A stretch of DNA of 64,000 nt, from positions 69,301,227 to 69,365,226 of the forward strand of contig NC_081556.1 of NCBI RefSeq assembly GCF_963082655.1, in the 5' to 3' direction. Origin of the DNA: Stomoxys calcitrans. Its lineage: Eukaryota; Arthropoda; Insecta; Diptera; Muscidae. The notes under the pieces are model-generated. The model made no database searches. It was given only the letters and a program-made list of their open reading frames with translations, and was not told the origin of the DNA. Each line of letters begins with the position of its first letter. Position 1 is the stretch's first letter. Shown here in pieces: positions 12,170 to 23,953 of the stretch. The translations under genes were made by a program, and so were the position numbers.

Positions 12170-12660
12170 AGGCCGTGAATCCTTCTTGGGTGACTAAGGG
12201 ATTGCAATCTCAATCTTGCAACCACTGACTGGAAGATTGAATGAGGCTGATGACAATCGGAGACTAAACTCAGGCTGTCTGGCAGATCTCATCCGGTTGG
12301 ATTAGACTCAAGGTGTGAGCCATCGGGGAAGAAAGGAACTCAGGGGGTAATTCGACAGCAGCAGCTGATGAAGCATATTAGGCTTTAATGCTTTCTCTAG
12401 TGCCCTGAAGTCATGACAAGATCGAACGAGTGTTGCAAGGATGAATTCTTGGATTCAAACGACGAGGCTACTGTAATAGTAGTGGAAAATCAGAGCCCTG
12501 AATATGGTCCGGTTTTTGCAGACAAATTTCGGCGAAACTAAAGTTCGTTTTCATGGCACGCGGATTTAAAGTTGCTGCTGTCCTCAATCCTTAAGTTACT
12601 GGTTGAAGTGGCATCTGCAGGAAAAAAGGGGTCTCATTGTTTGAAATGATGGTAAAGCAC
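12170..12660 (+). pseudogene. LINE family 1, ORF1 end and ORF2 start fragment
   Basis: It aligns with the long family 1 copy. CTGACTGGAAGATTGAATGA corresponds to the ORF1 end (18432), and TACTGGTTGAAGTGGCATCT to the endonuclease start (18992). Stops and indels are frequent. It is cut off by the INE-1-like element that begins at 12708. Confidence 0.6.
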
Positions 12661-12707
12661 ATCCCCCAGGCGTAAATAAATTAAAAGTTGCAATTGTAAT
12701 AAAGGAA

Positions 12708-13232
12708 GCAAGTAAAAAGGCGTCAAGTTCGGCCGGGCCAAACTTTGGATACCCACCACCTCGGGTATATATGTAAACCACCTCTCGTCATAGTCCGGTG
12801 GAAAATGCATAAATGATGTCCCCAAATTTATGGACCAAATTCGGCACAGACATTGATTGGTCTAATAAGTACAATACATGTCTTTGTTCAATTTTGTAGA
12901 ACAAAATATTGGTCCTTTTGGTAGCTATATCCAAACATAGACAGATCTGAACCATATACAATACGAATATCGAAAAGCCTAACATAAGTCACTGTGTCCA
13001 ATTTCAGCGAATTCGGATTATAAATGCGCCTTTAATGGGGCCAATACTTTAAATCGAGATATCGGTATATATGGCAGCTATATCCAAATCTGGACCGAAA
13101 GGTCAAACACAACTCACTGTCCCAAATTTCAGCAAAATCGGATAATTAATATGGCTTTTATGGGCCTAAGACCCTAATTCGGCGGATCGGTCTATATGGG
13201 GGCTATATCAAGATATAGTCCGATATAGGCCT
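12708..13232 (-). mobile_element. INE-1-like element, B subfamily, 5' truncated
   Basis: Reverse orientation, opening CAAGTAAAAAGGCGTCAAGT at the 3' tip. The 3' hairpin region (TTCGGCCGGGCC) and ACCCACCACCTCGGGTATAT follow. Internal units carry TATATGGCAGCTATATCC and GGTCCTTTTGGTAGC. It ends without the family's 5' end near 13232. Confidence 0.7.
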
Positions 13233-13399
13233 GCACCTGCCTTGCACATATTAGTGCTGTTGCGTTTACTCTTCATTGTTTCACTTTACCTTTATGGTTG
13301 TGATCGGTCTTCTGTGAGGGTGAGCGTTTATTGTTGGGTATCATGTTGGAGCTGATACGTGTGGCGTAGCCCGTGAGGTCTGCCGTATCCTTTTATGTT

Positions 13400-14410
13400 T
13401 GTGTAAAAAACAGAAATTCGTGCGGCACCTGTCTCCTTGTGTGGAGAGAATATTCCATTTACAGAGAACGGAAAATACCTGGGTGTTTTGCTGAAGAAGA
13501 AATTGAACTTAAAATTAAACATTTTGGAAAGGGGAAGAAAGATAACTCTTGCCCTATACACCTGCTAGACAGCTAAGAGAGTTTTTTTTTTTTTTGACAA
13601 TGCGGCGGCTACGGACACTATGATATTCTTGGTACAATGCTCGATGTTGCAGGCAGTGTGTATTACACATTACCTCAGCCGTTTTTTAATAAAAATACTT
13701 TTCAGGATAGAACCGATTGGAACTACAATATCTCTGGTAATAGATGTTAAATAGACTCCTATGCGGATGGTTCCAAACTAAACGACCAGGTGGGTTTTGG
13801 GGCGTACTCTGACGAACAAGGACCGGTCATGTCGAGAAGGTTACCCTACCATCGTAGATTTAGCAAGCGGAGATTGTTGCGATTGAAGAAGTGATGAATG
13901 GCCAGGCAGTAATTAAATCTCAAGGGTACATATTTCTGAAAAAAAAAATTGCGCTCTACTTTCGCAGATCTCCCAACGAAATGTCGGAAAACATCCAAAT
14001 TCACCTGTTCTGGGTGCTGGTCCACAGAGATATCCCAGAGACTTTAAGAGCTGCCAAGCTTGTGAGACTAGGAATTACCGCACACATTTGCGGAGAACTG
14101 GAATCTGTGAATATGTCTTTAGCGACATGTAAGCTAAGTTTTCAGGATCAGACCCGAAGGTTGTTAGTAACGACTTCTGCGGAAACATTGAAGGTTTAAG
14201 AAAGAGAAGACAATAGAACATCTGCTTTGTGTGTAGCCCGAACTGGGAAGCAGAAGGAGTTACACTTTAGGTTCCTATTTCTTTAAGGACTTGTCTGAAA
14301 TAACGCATGTGAACATAGGCAAATTGTTGGGCTTTTTAAAGCGTTCAGGTTAGTTCAGCGGAACGAAGTAAGTCTGATGGTACACTGTCACTAAACCTAA
14401 CCTAATAGGC
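13400..14410 (+). pseudogene. LINE family 1, RT end, RNase H and C-terminus, decayed
   Basis: It follows the family 1 order. GGCACCTGTCTCCTTG and the thumb region are at 13420-13600, the RNase H entry (GAACCGATTGGAACTACAAT) is near 13710, and an HLFWVLVHRDIPE-like block is near 14000 (family form WVPGHR). CKLSFQDQTRR and ACGGAT-rich C-terminal remains are at 14120-14350. The tail is CTAAACCTAACCTAAT. There are many stops and frameshifts. The stretch 13233-13400 before it is unassigned. Confidence 0.7.
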
Positions 14411-14767
14411 TTGGAAGAAAGCGAGAGATCTTCATCGTATAGAGTATATATGGAAATGTGTGTCTTTATTATGGATACTCTCGCTGGTTCCTTTAACTGA
14501 AAGATCCTCGGTTTTGGAAAAGTATTATAAGGAGAAACTCGATTGTGTATGGTTGATACGCTCGCTGCGTCTTAAAGGTCGTTATACTTTTCTATCGAAA
14601 ATACATTTTTTGGCAACAAAATGCCCTAGAAATTATTTGTGCATACTGAATTCAAAAGTGTACAATATTCTCTAAGTCGGTTGGAATGATTGGGAATGTT
14701 TCGGCTATTTGTTTTAATTGTATTTTGCGTATATAACAGACAAACCTTCCATTAATGTACAGCAGGG

Positions 14768-15095
14768 AGACTTCTCACAAATCTATGAATGATGTCAGAG
14801 TTTAGTTTGAATCCAAAAGGCATAGCGTGGAGTTGCTTTATATGGCTTACAAATGTCGCTAGCATTAGTGACGGAAAACCCACCGCGGAGTTTTCTTGCC
14901 ACGATTTGAGATCAGGAGTTCGGCTTTCGAGTAACTTTTAAATACGGCTTTGTATTCAAATACCGGAATTGCAAAATAAATTAGAATTTCACTGTAGCAA
15001 TTTGACACTCGCTCATTGATATGTGAGAAGTTTGCTCATGTTCCTTAGCGGAATGTTCATGGGCAAATTTTGCATTTGCAATTTGACATATAAAC
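14768..15095. mobile_element. Two degraded SINE pieces in opposite orientation
   Basis: At 14768-14935 there is a diverged reverse copy (ACAAATGTCGCTAGCATTAG, ACCCACCGCGGAG). At 15010-15075 there is a forward 3' end (CATTGATATGTGAGAAGTTT, GGAATGTTCATGGGCAAA). Both match the SINE that is better preserved at 54579-54828. Confidence 0.55.
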
Positions 15096-15201
15096 GACTT
15101 GTTTCGGTGCTGCATACCGTGCATCCCGTTTTTCTCGAACAAAAAAATCGCGTATAGAACACTTAAGTATGCAACTGACTAACAATTCGTAAGAATAGTT
15201 A

Positions 15202-15614
15202 AGGCGCTATTGCACGGCATGTAGATTTCTTATGACATGTCACTTTTTGTGGGCACATGTTATTCAAAATGTTTGTCAAAATTGTCAATTTACCTACGAT
15301 TCATCATTTTTGCTATCACAACTGTATGTAAACTTAAAAATTTGAGCAAAAGCTAATTTTTTCATGCGTAGAAGTTGATAAAGTTGTAAGAAAGTTGATT
15401 AAATCATAAATGTGTGAAAACAATTTAATTTGGGGTTACTTTCATCCGACTGACAAAAAACAGCTGAGTTCTTCATGTTTTTGTCATAAGACATGTGCTA
15501 TTTTGAAAAGTTTTTTTCATATGTTAGTTTCATTTGTATCACACGCCATGTACAACTCAACATGTGCTAAATTTGACGTGTCATAAGACATCTGCATGCC
15601 GTGTAATAGAGCCT
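15202..15614. mobile_element. 413 bp MITE with long TIRs and TTA target duplication
   Basis: The left end is AGGCGCTATTGCACGGCATG. The right end in reverse complement is AGGCTCTATTACACGGCATG. The arms agree at about 35 of the first 40 bases and continue weakly. TTA flanks both sides (15199-15201 and 15615-15617). TWA-type duplications suggest PIF/Harbinger, but this is inference. It has no coding capacity. Confidence 0.75.
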
Positions 15615-15617
15615 TTA

Positions 15618-17350
15618 GTAGTCGTATGATAGTGAATGAACTAATCACCACCCCTGTTTTCCCATTCGTGTCTTTTTTTGCAACCTTTTTATCCAGATAT
15701 TCGCCATTCGCATAAAACTTGAATTTACAGATACAAAATTTAATCAACTTACATATATATGTTTATGTGTGAGACTACCTGACTTGTGGAAATGTGTGGA
15801 AGGATGTATTTTTTTTTTTTGGTATTTTTCTTCAATATTAAATGCATGTGAAATTAATTTAATTTCTAAACTTTAAAAGCTTTGCGCTTTACTCTCCAGC
15901 TTAAACGGTTTATTGACTCAGCCTTGCAAATTTTCAAGGGGGCGAGGGGAGTGGCAGAAAGAACATAATTTATTCGTACTCGCACACACTGTATGTGTAT
16001 GTATGTGTATAGTTGCTTGCATTCACAATTCCGCACTCGATATATATGGTGCAACGTGTTTGGAGTGATTTAAATTTAATTTACTTTTCGTGTTCCATGG
16101 TTGGGTTGGCTTAGTTCCTTACTTGGTTATTTGCAATGTCACAGTGTTTGCCTGTATCTTACTTATATAGTTTATTTATAAAAATGCATTTGAACAAATT
16201 CTTTTTGTTTGTTAAAGGTTTTTTCGTTTTATTATAGTAGTTGTTTTCTTTGTGTGTGTGTGTGTGTGTTTTTTTGCTTCTAATCTTGCAAACACTCAAA
16301 TCTAACAAATCTTAGATTTTATGTAATTTCCATGAAGTATGTACAAAAGATTTGATTGCAACTAAAATGACATACGGCAATCGATTGGAATGCAATTATG
16401 AGTGTCTGGAATTTTATCTGGCTAATTGTTGGATTCTGAGAATGTCGTTGGATCTGTACACGAGTCCAAGGATTGGCATGGACAATGAGTGGATGGTTGG
16501 ATGGTGGCCCAGGGTGAGTGTGTATGTGGGCTTAATGTTGGGCAATCAAATTCTATTTTAATTAATTGCATTTTAACGAATTTGCATGGTATTTAGTTTA
16601 GTAAGTCGAGTTCATTTGCTGTGAACTTGTGTGGTGATATTTGACACTGATTGCACTTGCCTTGTCCTTCTGTCGTTCGTCTAAAATGTACATTTATAAT
16701 TTGAAATATTTTTGTTAGACGTTTATTTGGATTTGTGTCGGCTTGTTTGCTGTCTGTTTAAACAACTGATAAACACTAATTACAATATTTGCTAAATATA
16801 CATAAACTTTTAGTTATTATAGTACATACATGACTAGAGTTTTATATTAAATCTTAACATTTGTAAATTTTACTTAAATAGGATTTAATTTACTAACACT
16901 GCATTCATCTAAAGATGGCTATAAGGAAAAGTCTTAAGTAAGAAAGATTCGCCTGAAAAGAAGATAAAATGGAAAAAAATTATTACTTCCGATATAGAGT
17001 TCAATAAGTTAAAAAAATATATGTTAATTGGGCTGATTGACAACTAAACATATTTTGTATTCGTTTACACAAACTAAACAATTCTATCATGAAGTCATTT
17101 ATTTAATAAAGAAGTTAAAACAAAAAACTGTTTGCGAGGCACAGTACCCACACGGCAAGCAAGTGGAAATAAGTCCACAACATTTGGCATATTGATCTGG
17201 ACATATAATCTAGACATTTGTAAAGGAGGGCATATGCTTTCAGTGACAATAGGTATACAATAGTAATAACACTTTAAAATATTAATTAATATGGCTTCTT
17301 TAAATGGTTTTCTTTAATAAATTACTCAAATTGATTTTTGTTTGAACCGT
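15618..17350. other. Unique AT-rich sequence
   Basis: Includes a T run near 15810, a TG microsatellite near 16253-16268 and a short open frame at 16352-16561 with no recognisable domain. No repeat family is seen and no exon can be supported. Confidence 0.4.
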
Positions 17351-17539
17351 TGAGTGCAGCGGACGTATTGTTATTTCACTCCGCAATAATTTTCCTGTAA
17401 CTCGTAATAGGTCATTATTTTTGGAAGAAAAATTTAAGTCACTCAAGAATGGCTGCAATAGAGATATCCATCAGGCGGTTGATGATCTGCATCTGTTTCC
17501 AGTGGAGCGGCATAACTAGAGCCCGGGAGTAGGCTTAGA

Positions 17540-18580
17540 GTGGACTCCAAAGACCCAACGGCTGCGGCGGTGGTATCAGGCCGCAGCATGTTGTCTGCTA
17601 CTGAAGCCTCGACTGGTGGAGCGGCTGCTCCAGGCTCCACTAGCCGACAGACGACTGGTCAGCAGGGGCTTTTGACGAAGACACCTGGTAAGATTCCAAA
17701 GAACAAGGCCGAACCTATTCCTTCTTCGCATGCCTATAATTCGCCTAGGCCATCGGCCTTCCCCTGCGAACCAACACGCTCTTAAAGAGGTTGGAATAAT
17801 AGAAGACACATCGCTCTCAGGTTTATTGAAAGGCTTGGTGCGAATAATCCTAAGACTCTTACTGATAGGGAGAGAGACTCTCTAAATTGGGCTCGGGAAT
17901 TCGCTGCACAGGCTACCCCAAAGACTACACGTCTAGAATCGGAAGCTGCACCGCAGTCAGCCAAAAGGCTGCGGTCACCTGGAGGGCATCCCATGCCTAA
18001 AAGAACTGGGGGGAACAACAGTAAGATGGGTCCAAGAACCTTTGCTAATGTCGCTAGGGACGGTTTGGTGATGGCAGTTGTCGACAAGGGAGAAGAACAG
18101 GGCTGCATACGTAGGAGTAATTGGAGTGGGATAGTCAATGGACTGTCATCAGTATACTCCGATGTCCTTGCGGAATGTCCTGGGTCTCCTCCAGTTTGTG
18201 ACGATGTAGGCCAATACATATTTATTGCCTTCGGCGATCAACGCTCAATTGAAATGCATCTTTGTGCGCTAAAAAAGATTGGTGAGATCAGGCCGGGTGC
18301 GGCACTAGATTTAGTCAAGAAGGATTTTATTCCTTCTCTATCAATGGCGCATGCTTGGATACCAAGGATTCCCTCAGATCCTGAAGCGATACTTGGAAGA
18401 CTAAGGGAATGTAATCCCAATCTTTCAACCACCGACTGGAAGATTGGTAGATTGGATGAGGCTGATGGTGGCCGGAGACATGCAGTATTCATACTAAACT
18501 CCGGCTGTCTCGCAGACCTCAACAAGTCTGAAGGGGTTGTATATTCCGGATTCAATAAGTTGAAACTGAAGGTCTATTAA
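17540..18580 (+). pseudogene. LINE family 1 ORF1 (DUF4780-type)
   Basis: The N-terminal part (17540-17785) is a Ser/Thr/Ala/Pro-rich leader. After small indels near 17785-17805 the frame continues as RRHIALRFIERLGANNPKTL, then a basic region with LRSPGGHPMPKRTGG. The conserved core (18000-18580) includes FIPSLSMAHAWIPRIPSDPE, LRECNPNLSTTDWKIGRLDE and GGRRHAVFILNSG, and ends NKLKLKVY and stop. LINE ORF1 proteins bind RNA and act as gag-like chaperones. The core is open over about 260 codons, so this segment is fairly young. The DUF4780 call is from memory of the motif. Confidence 0.8.
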
Positions 18581-18824
18581 AGCGGTGGGGTTGGGAAATC
18601 AGAAGATGACTCAGCAGTTGTTGCTGAACACTTGCCTGAGGAACTATCGACCACATCGCTAAAGTCTAGCGGATTGCAGGAGACTGAAAATCCCGCTGCC
18701 ATAATGAACACATTAGGGGATGGCATCGAAACGGGAACCGACAAGCCCTGTGTGGGTGGGTCATAAAGTTGGACTGGGCTCAAACTGCGCGCCAGGGGGA
18801 GGCACGGAACTCTCAGGGGAATGG

Positions 18825-19330
18825 GAGACACAGAGCCTGTATTCTTGCAAATAATAGTGTAAATTTTGTTCTTCTTCCGTCGCTTAGCACTGAAGATTTA
18901 GTAGTAGCCAGCCTTGAAATAAACAAGTATCATTAATGGCTGGCTTCCCTATATATGGCACACGATTCAGAGATGCCGCCTTCAAACCTTAAGTCGCTGG
19001 TTGAAGCTGCTTCTGTAGGAAAGAAAAGCCTCATTGTAGGATGTGATGCTAATGCACATCACCAGGTATGGGGAAGTTCGGATGTCAACGAAAGTGGTGA
19101 GCTGCTTATTGAATATATTATAAGTTGCAATCTGGCGATTTGTAATAAAGGGGATAAACCGACCTTTATTACCAGGAACAGGCAGGAAGTACTAGATATT
19201 ACCTTTGAATCGGAAGATATAAGTGGAAGAATATGCGACTGGGAAGTGTTGGACGACCACAGCTTCTCTGATCATCGTTATATTAGTTATGGAAATAGTG
19301 GTCAAGTGGAACACGAAGGCCCTGAATGAC
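18825..19330 (+). pseudogene. LINE family 1 endonuclease (APE-type), N-terminus missing
   Basis: Reads ACILANNSVNFVLLPSLSTE, then YMAHDSEMPPSN, SLIVGCDANAHHQVWGSSD, ICNKGDKPTFITRNRQEVLD and SFSDHRYI. The D-x-N (CDAN) and SDH motifs of APE-type endonucleases, which nick the target, are present. The first part with the LIQEPW glutamate motif is deleted: sequence passes straight from the ORF1 3' region to NGRHRACILA. There is a stop between the first segment and YMAHD. Confidence 0.8.
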
Positions 19331-19439
19331 TCGCTTGTGTCAGCATGCCCTAGTGCCAAGCAAAGGGGCAAAAAGCGACCGCCACAAGAGCACCATACGA
19401 TTAAGACATCTATTATAAGGCTGAACTAAGAAAATATAA

Positions 19440-20480
19440 GGGCGAGCTTAGAAAGGCTCAGAACAAATCGTGGGTAGAATTCTGCAGCTTCGTGGAGGAT
19501 GCATCTGAGGCCTCTAGGCTTAGGAAGATTCTGTCCTCGAGACCTATTACGGTGGGGTATATCCAGAAGTCAAAGAATGTATGGACAGTGTCCAGTGAAG
19601 AAACACTAGAACTACTTGTTGATACACATTTCCCAGGAAATTCTCCAACGGACAACGTGGCGTCAGAAGAGGTTCTCACTGATATGCATTCGACGGAGAC
19701 CATTAAGGAAATTGTGTCTGGGCCGAAAATCTTTTGGGCGATAAGAAGTTTTGACACGTTAAGTCGCCAGGCCTTGATGATGTATCACCGGTTGAATTAC
19801 AAGCTGTGTCTGATAGACTGGTTCCCTGGCTTAGGAAGATATACTCTGCTTGTATCAGAATGTCATATATACCTGTGGGATGGAGGGACACTAAGGTCAT
19901 TTTCATTCCGAAAGCAGGAAAACCCTACCACACAAAGGCGAAAGATTTTCGTCCTATTAGTCTGTCATCGTTTATGCTGAAGACTCTTGAGAGGTTTATA
20001 GAAACATATCTTAGAGCAAAGATCCCTGGAGATCGCCAGTCGCGACAGCAGCATGCATATAGTAAAGACAAATCCACTGAAACAGCTCTTCACGATCTAG
20101 TCGGCTACATAGAGGATTTTCTCGCTGTCAAGGAATCGGCAATGGTAGCGTTTCTTGACATTGAAGGTGCTTTCAATAATGTAAAACCGACGTCAATCAT
20201 GAAGGAGTTTGAGTTTCTAGTTTTCAACTCTACCGTAAGGAAGTTTATTAATAACGTACTTACTAAGAGATGCATTACGGCAGGCTTGGGTCAAAAAGAT
20301 GGGTCAACAGAGAAACACCTCAAGTAGGTGTACTATCTCCTCTACTTTGGAATATAGCCATTAACAATATATTATTGTCTCTTGAAGAAAAATGTGTAAA
20401 AGTGGTCTCGTATGATGATGACGTGACAATTGCGGTTAGGGGAAAATTTCCCAACACTCTAAGAGATATACTTTAGGAAG
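19440..20480 (+). pseudogene. LINE family 1 reverse transcriptase
   Basis: Spread over three frames. VEFCSFVEDASEASRLRKIL opens it. IPVGWRDTKVIFIPKAGKP and AKDFRPISLSSFMLKTLERF cover motifs 1 and 2, RQQHAYSKDKSTETALHDLV follows, and AFLDIEGAFNNV is motif A. VGVLSPLLWNIAINN is motif B and VVSYDDDVTIAV motif C, so the YXDD Asp pair is kept with Asp at position X. A stop sits at 20325 just before motif B. Despite a few lesions it is one of the best preserved RT stretches in the window. Confidence 0.85.
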
Positions 20481-20499
20481 CTTGAAAGTGGTCTGGGTA

Positions 20500-21495
20500 T
20501 AAATTCGCGCAAGACTGAAGCAGTTCTTTTCAGCAGGAGATACAAGTTGCCTACAGTGGTACCTGTCTCCTTGGGTGGAGAGAATGTCCCATTTACAGAA
20601 TACGCAAAATAACTGGGGATTTTGCTGGACAGGAAATTGAACTTCAAATCCAAAATTTTGGAAAGGCCAAGAAAGACCTGCAAGAGAGACATTGGCAAAA
20701 GTTGGAGATTTAGACCGCGTGTCAGACCTATTATGGTATATGGTGTTATGGTCTGGTGGACGGCGCTTCAAAAATCCACCTACTACTCAATACTTTACCG
20801 GATCCAAAGGATGCCTTGGATGTGCATCACAGCCGCACTGAAGACGACATCATCTGATGCACTGAATTTAATGCTACATCTTATGCCTCTGAACATTGTG
20901 GCTACCCAAATTGCAGCGACCACTGCCGTGAGGTTAAGGGAGCCTTCTCATTGGTCATGTGGCGACCACGGATACTGTGTTATACTTATACAAAATCCGA
21001 TGTTCCAGGCAGTGTGGATTACACCCTACATGCGACGCATTTTAATAAAAAGTACTGCAACGAATGATAGATGGTCACAAAGAGGCGGCTGTAAGCTTTC
21101 CAAAACTATGTGGCCTCATCTAGACTTCAAGAGGACTACCGTTTTGCTGTCATTGGCTAGAACAGACGTCTCAATCATTGTGTTCGTCATGACAGGTCAC
21201 TGTCTAATAGGAAAAAATGCTGACAGACTGAAGGTTGCCAGCAACGACATTTTCAGAAGCTTTAGGGACATCGAAGAAGAGAATAGAACACCTTCTGTGT
21301 GTGTGTCCCGCACTAGCAGTTAGAAGGAGTTCCATTTTAGGTTCCCATTTCTTTGCGAACCTGTCTGATTTAACGGATGTGAACATTCGCAAGTTACTGG
21401 GCTTTTTAAAGCGATCTGGATGGTTCAACGGTAGGAACTGGAAGACATTTTTCATCTTCTGTTCCTGTGGCATCACAATGGACGAAAACGTCTAA
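20500..21495 (+). pseudogene. LINE family 1 thumb and C-terminal region, RNase H deleted
   Basis: Contains LDRKLNFKSKILERP, VMVWWTALQKSTYYS and NIVATQIAATTAVRLREPS. Near 21060 the sequence passes directly from an AATAAAAAGTACTGCAACG stretch to NDRWSQRGG, skipping the RNase H domain present in sister copies. It continues VMTGHCLIGKNADRLKVAS, a damaged CCHC region, and LLGFLKRSGWFNGRNW at the end. Confidence 0.8.
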
Positions 21496-21549
21496 GTGAA
21501 TCAGTTGGCAGACTGCCACTTAAACCTAACCTAACCTATGTAAGGTTGA

Positions 21550-23039
21550 AACAAGTAAAAGCGTGCTAAGTTCGGCCGGGCCGAATCTTATATACCCTCC
21601 ACCATGGATCGCATTTGTCGAGTTCTTTTCCCGGCATCTCTTTTTAGGCAAAAAAGGATATAAGAAAAGATTGCTCTGCTATTAAAACGATATCAAGATA
21701 TGGTCCGGTTCGGACCACAATTAAATTATATGTTGGAGACCTGTGTAAAATTTCAGCCAATTCGTATAAGAATTGCGCCCATTGGGGCTCACGAAGTAAA
21801 ATAGAGAGAACGATTTATATGGGATCTGTATCGGGCTATAGACCGATTCAGACCATAATAAACACGTTTGTTGATGGTCATGAGAGGATCCGTCGTACAA
21901 AATTTCAGGCATATCCGATAATAATTGCGACCTCTAGGGGTCAAGAAGTCAAGATCCCAGATCGGTTAATATGGCAGCTATATCAGGTTATGAACCGATT
22001 TGAACCTTATTTGACACAGTTGTTGAAAGTAAAAATAAAATACGTCATGCAAAATTTCAGCCAAATCGGATAGGAATTGCGCCCTCCAGAAGCTCAAGAA
22101 ATCAAGTCCCCAGATCTGTTTATATGACAGCTATATCAGGTTATGAACCGATTTGAACCATACTTGGCACAGTTGTTGGATATCATAACGAAATACTTCG
22201 TGCAAAAATTCATTCAAATCGGATAAGAATTGTACCCTCTAGAGGGTCAAGAAGTCAAGACCCAAGATCGGTTTATATGGTAGCTATATCAGGTTATGGA
22301 CCGATTTGAACCATACTTGGCACAGTTCTTGGGTATCATAACAAAACACGTCGTGCGAAATTCCATTCCAATCGGATAAGAATTGCGCCCTCTAGGGGGT
22401 CAAGAAGTCAAGACCCAAGATCGGTTTATATGGTAGCTATATCAGGTTATGGACCGATTTGAACCATACTTGGCACTGTTGTTGGATATAATAACAAAAC
22501 ACTTCGTGCAAAATTTCATTCCTATCGGATAAGAATTGCGCACTCTAGAGGGTCAAGAAGTCAAGACCCAAGATCGGTTTATATGGCAGCTATATCAGGT
22601 TATGGACCGATTTGAACCATACTTGGCACAGTTGTTGGATATAATAACAAAACACGACGTGCAAAATTTCATTCAAATCGGGTAAGAATTGCGCACGCTA
22701 GAGGCTCAAGAAGTCAAGACCCAAGATCGGTTTATATGGCAGCTATATCAAAACATGGACCGATATGGCCCATTTACAATACCAACCGACCTACACTAAT
22801 AAGAAGTATTTGTGCAAAATTTCAAGCGGCTAGCTTTACTCCTTCGGAAGTTAGTGTGCTTTCGACAGACAGACGGACGGACGGACGGACAGACGGACGG
22901 ACATGGCTAGATCGACATAAAATGTCACGACGATCAAGAATATATATACTTTATGGGGTCTCGGACGAATATTTCGAGTAGTTACAAACAGAATGACGAA
23001 ATTAGTATACCCCCCATCTTATAGTGGAGGGTATAAAAA
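21550..23039 (-). mobile_element. INE-1-like element, A subfamily, full length (6 units)
   Basis: Complete in reverse orientation. It opens AACAAGTAAAAGCGTGCTAA, has the hairpin TTCGGCCGGGCCGAA, then TATACCCTCCACCATGGATC. Six units of about 153 bp follow, then a CAGACGGACGGA microsatellite and the closing ATAGTGGAGGGTATAAAAA. It is nearly the same as the copy at 56271-57958, which has one more unit, so both are recent. It is non-coding. It inserted next to a LINE tail. Confidence 0.85.
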
Positions 23040-23049
23040 GATTGCATTC

Positions 23050-23435
23050 TTATAACCACCATCATGGCGTGGGGTGTGTACTAATCTAGTTTCCGTTTGT
23101 AACATCTCGAAACCCTAGGTTAGGTTAGTTTGGAAGGCACTCAAATAGCAACATCGGTTACTTGCCGCATCACTTGTAAACCTTACGTCTTTTGTGCTCA
23201 CCTAGAGGAAAGTAGCAGAGAAGAAGATGGAGACCCTGTAAATTATATATTCCTAATTGTGTAGATAAACTAAGTCGATCCGTTCGTCTGTCTGTCGAAA
23301 TCACGATAGCGGTCGAAAGCGTAAAGCTAGCCGCGCAGACACTTCTTATCAGATTTTGCACTTAGTGTTCTGTTATGATTTCCAACAATTGACATTTTGC
23401 ACGGAGTAATTTGTTTTGACTTCCAACACCCGCGA
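23050..23435 (+). mobile_element. INE-1-like fragments
   Basis: A short 5'-end piece at 23057-23110 (GTGTACTAATCTAGTTTCCG, AACATCTCGAA) and a second piece at 23265-23435 (CGTTCGTCTGTCTGTCGAAA, GTAAAGCTAGCCGC). Between them a TTAGGTTAGG stretch resembles a LINE tail in reverse. Confidence 0.5.
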
Positions 23436-23439
23436 CAAA

Positions 23440-23945
23440 TACGCTCTTAACCTTGCAACACATCGAAATATCCATTTCCGGCCGTATACAGTAAATCTAT
23501 ATTCTTGATCGACATCAAAGTCTAAGACGATCTCGCCATGTCCGTCCGTCTGTCCGCCTATTTGTTGAAATCACGCTACAGTCTTGAAAATAGAGATATT
23601 AAGCAGTAAGTTTGCACAAATTCTTTTCTTGGCTATTGAAAAGTTAAGATCAAAGATGGACTACATCGGCCTATATCTTGATATAGCCCCATTTAGACCG
23701 ATCTGCGATTTATGATTTTACGCCTATAAAAGCGACATTTATTGTCCGATTTTGCTGAAATTTGAGACAATGAGTTGTGTTAGGCCACTCGATATCCTTC
23801 TTCGATTTGGCCTAGACCGGTGCAGATTTGGATATAGATGCCACATAGAACAATATCTCGATTAAAGGTTTTGGACCAGAAATGCCGCACTTATTGTCCG
23901 AAACGCTGAAACTTGGTACAGTGAGTTTGTATTAAGTTCTTCGTC
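23440..23945 (+). mobile_element. INE-1-like element, B subfamily, 5' half
   Basis: Has CACATCGAAATATCCATTTC, TATATTCTTGATCGAC, GCCATGTCCGTCCGTCTGTC and two or three B units (TTGATATAGCCCCATTTAGA, GGATATAGATGCCACATAGA). The 3' end is missing. It directly precedes another INE-1-like element in the same direction. Confidence 0.65.
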
Positions 23946-23953
23946 ATTTTCTT

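Larger units (their letters stand above)
17352..21537 (+). mobile_element. LINE family 1 (RNase H-bearing family), longest copy
   Basis: A 4.2 kb copy of a non-LTR retrotransposon. It holds ORF1 (DUF4780-type), endonuclease, reverse transcriptase and the CCHC C-terminus, ending at a tail of CCTAA units near 21537. It lacks the endonuclease N-terminus and the whole RNase H domain that sister copies at 13.8, 30.6 and 58.2 kb carry. The 5' border is uncertain and no target duplication was found. The clade is inferred (I/LOA-like) from the RT wording and the RNase H of sister copies. An INE-1-like element begins 12 bp after the tail. Confidence 0.85.

Noticed and set aside
16352..16561. Plus-strand 69-codon frame in unique sequence
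   Set aside because: No domain, and ends without a supported splice site; not enough for a gene call.
22736..22981. Frames with MAAISKHGPIW or ATDRRTDGRTDG-type sequences, also near 57611 and 24156
   Set aside because: These are translations of the INE-1-like internal units and of the CAGACGGACGG microsatellite.
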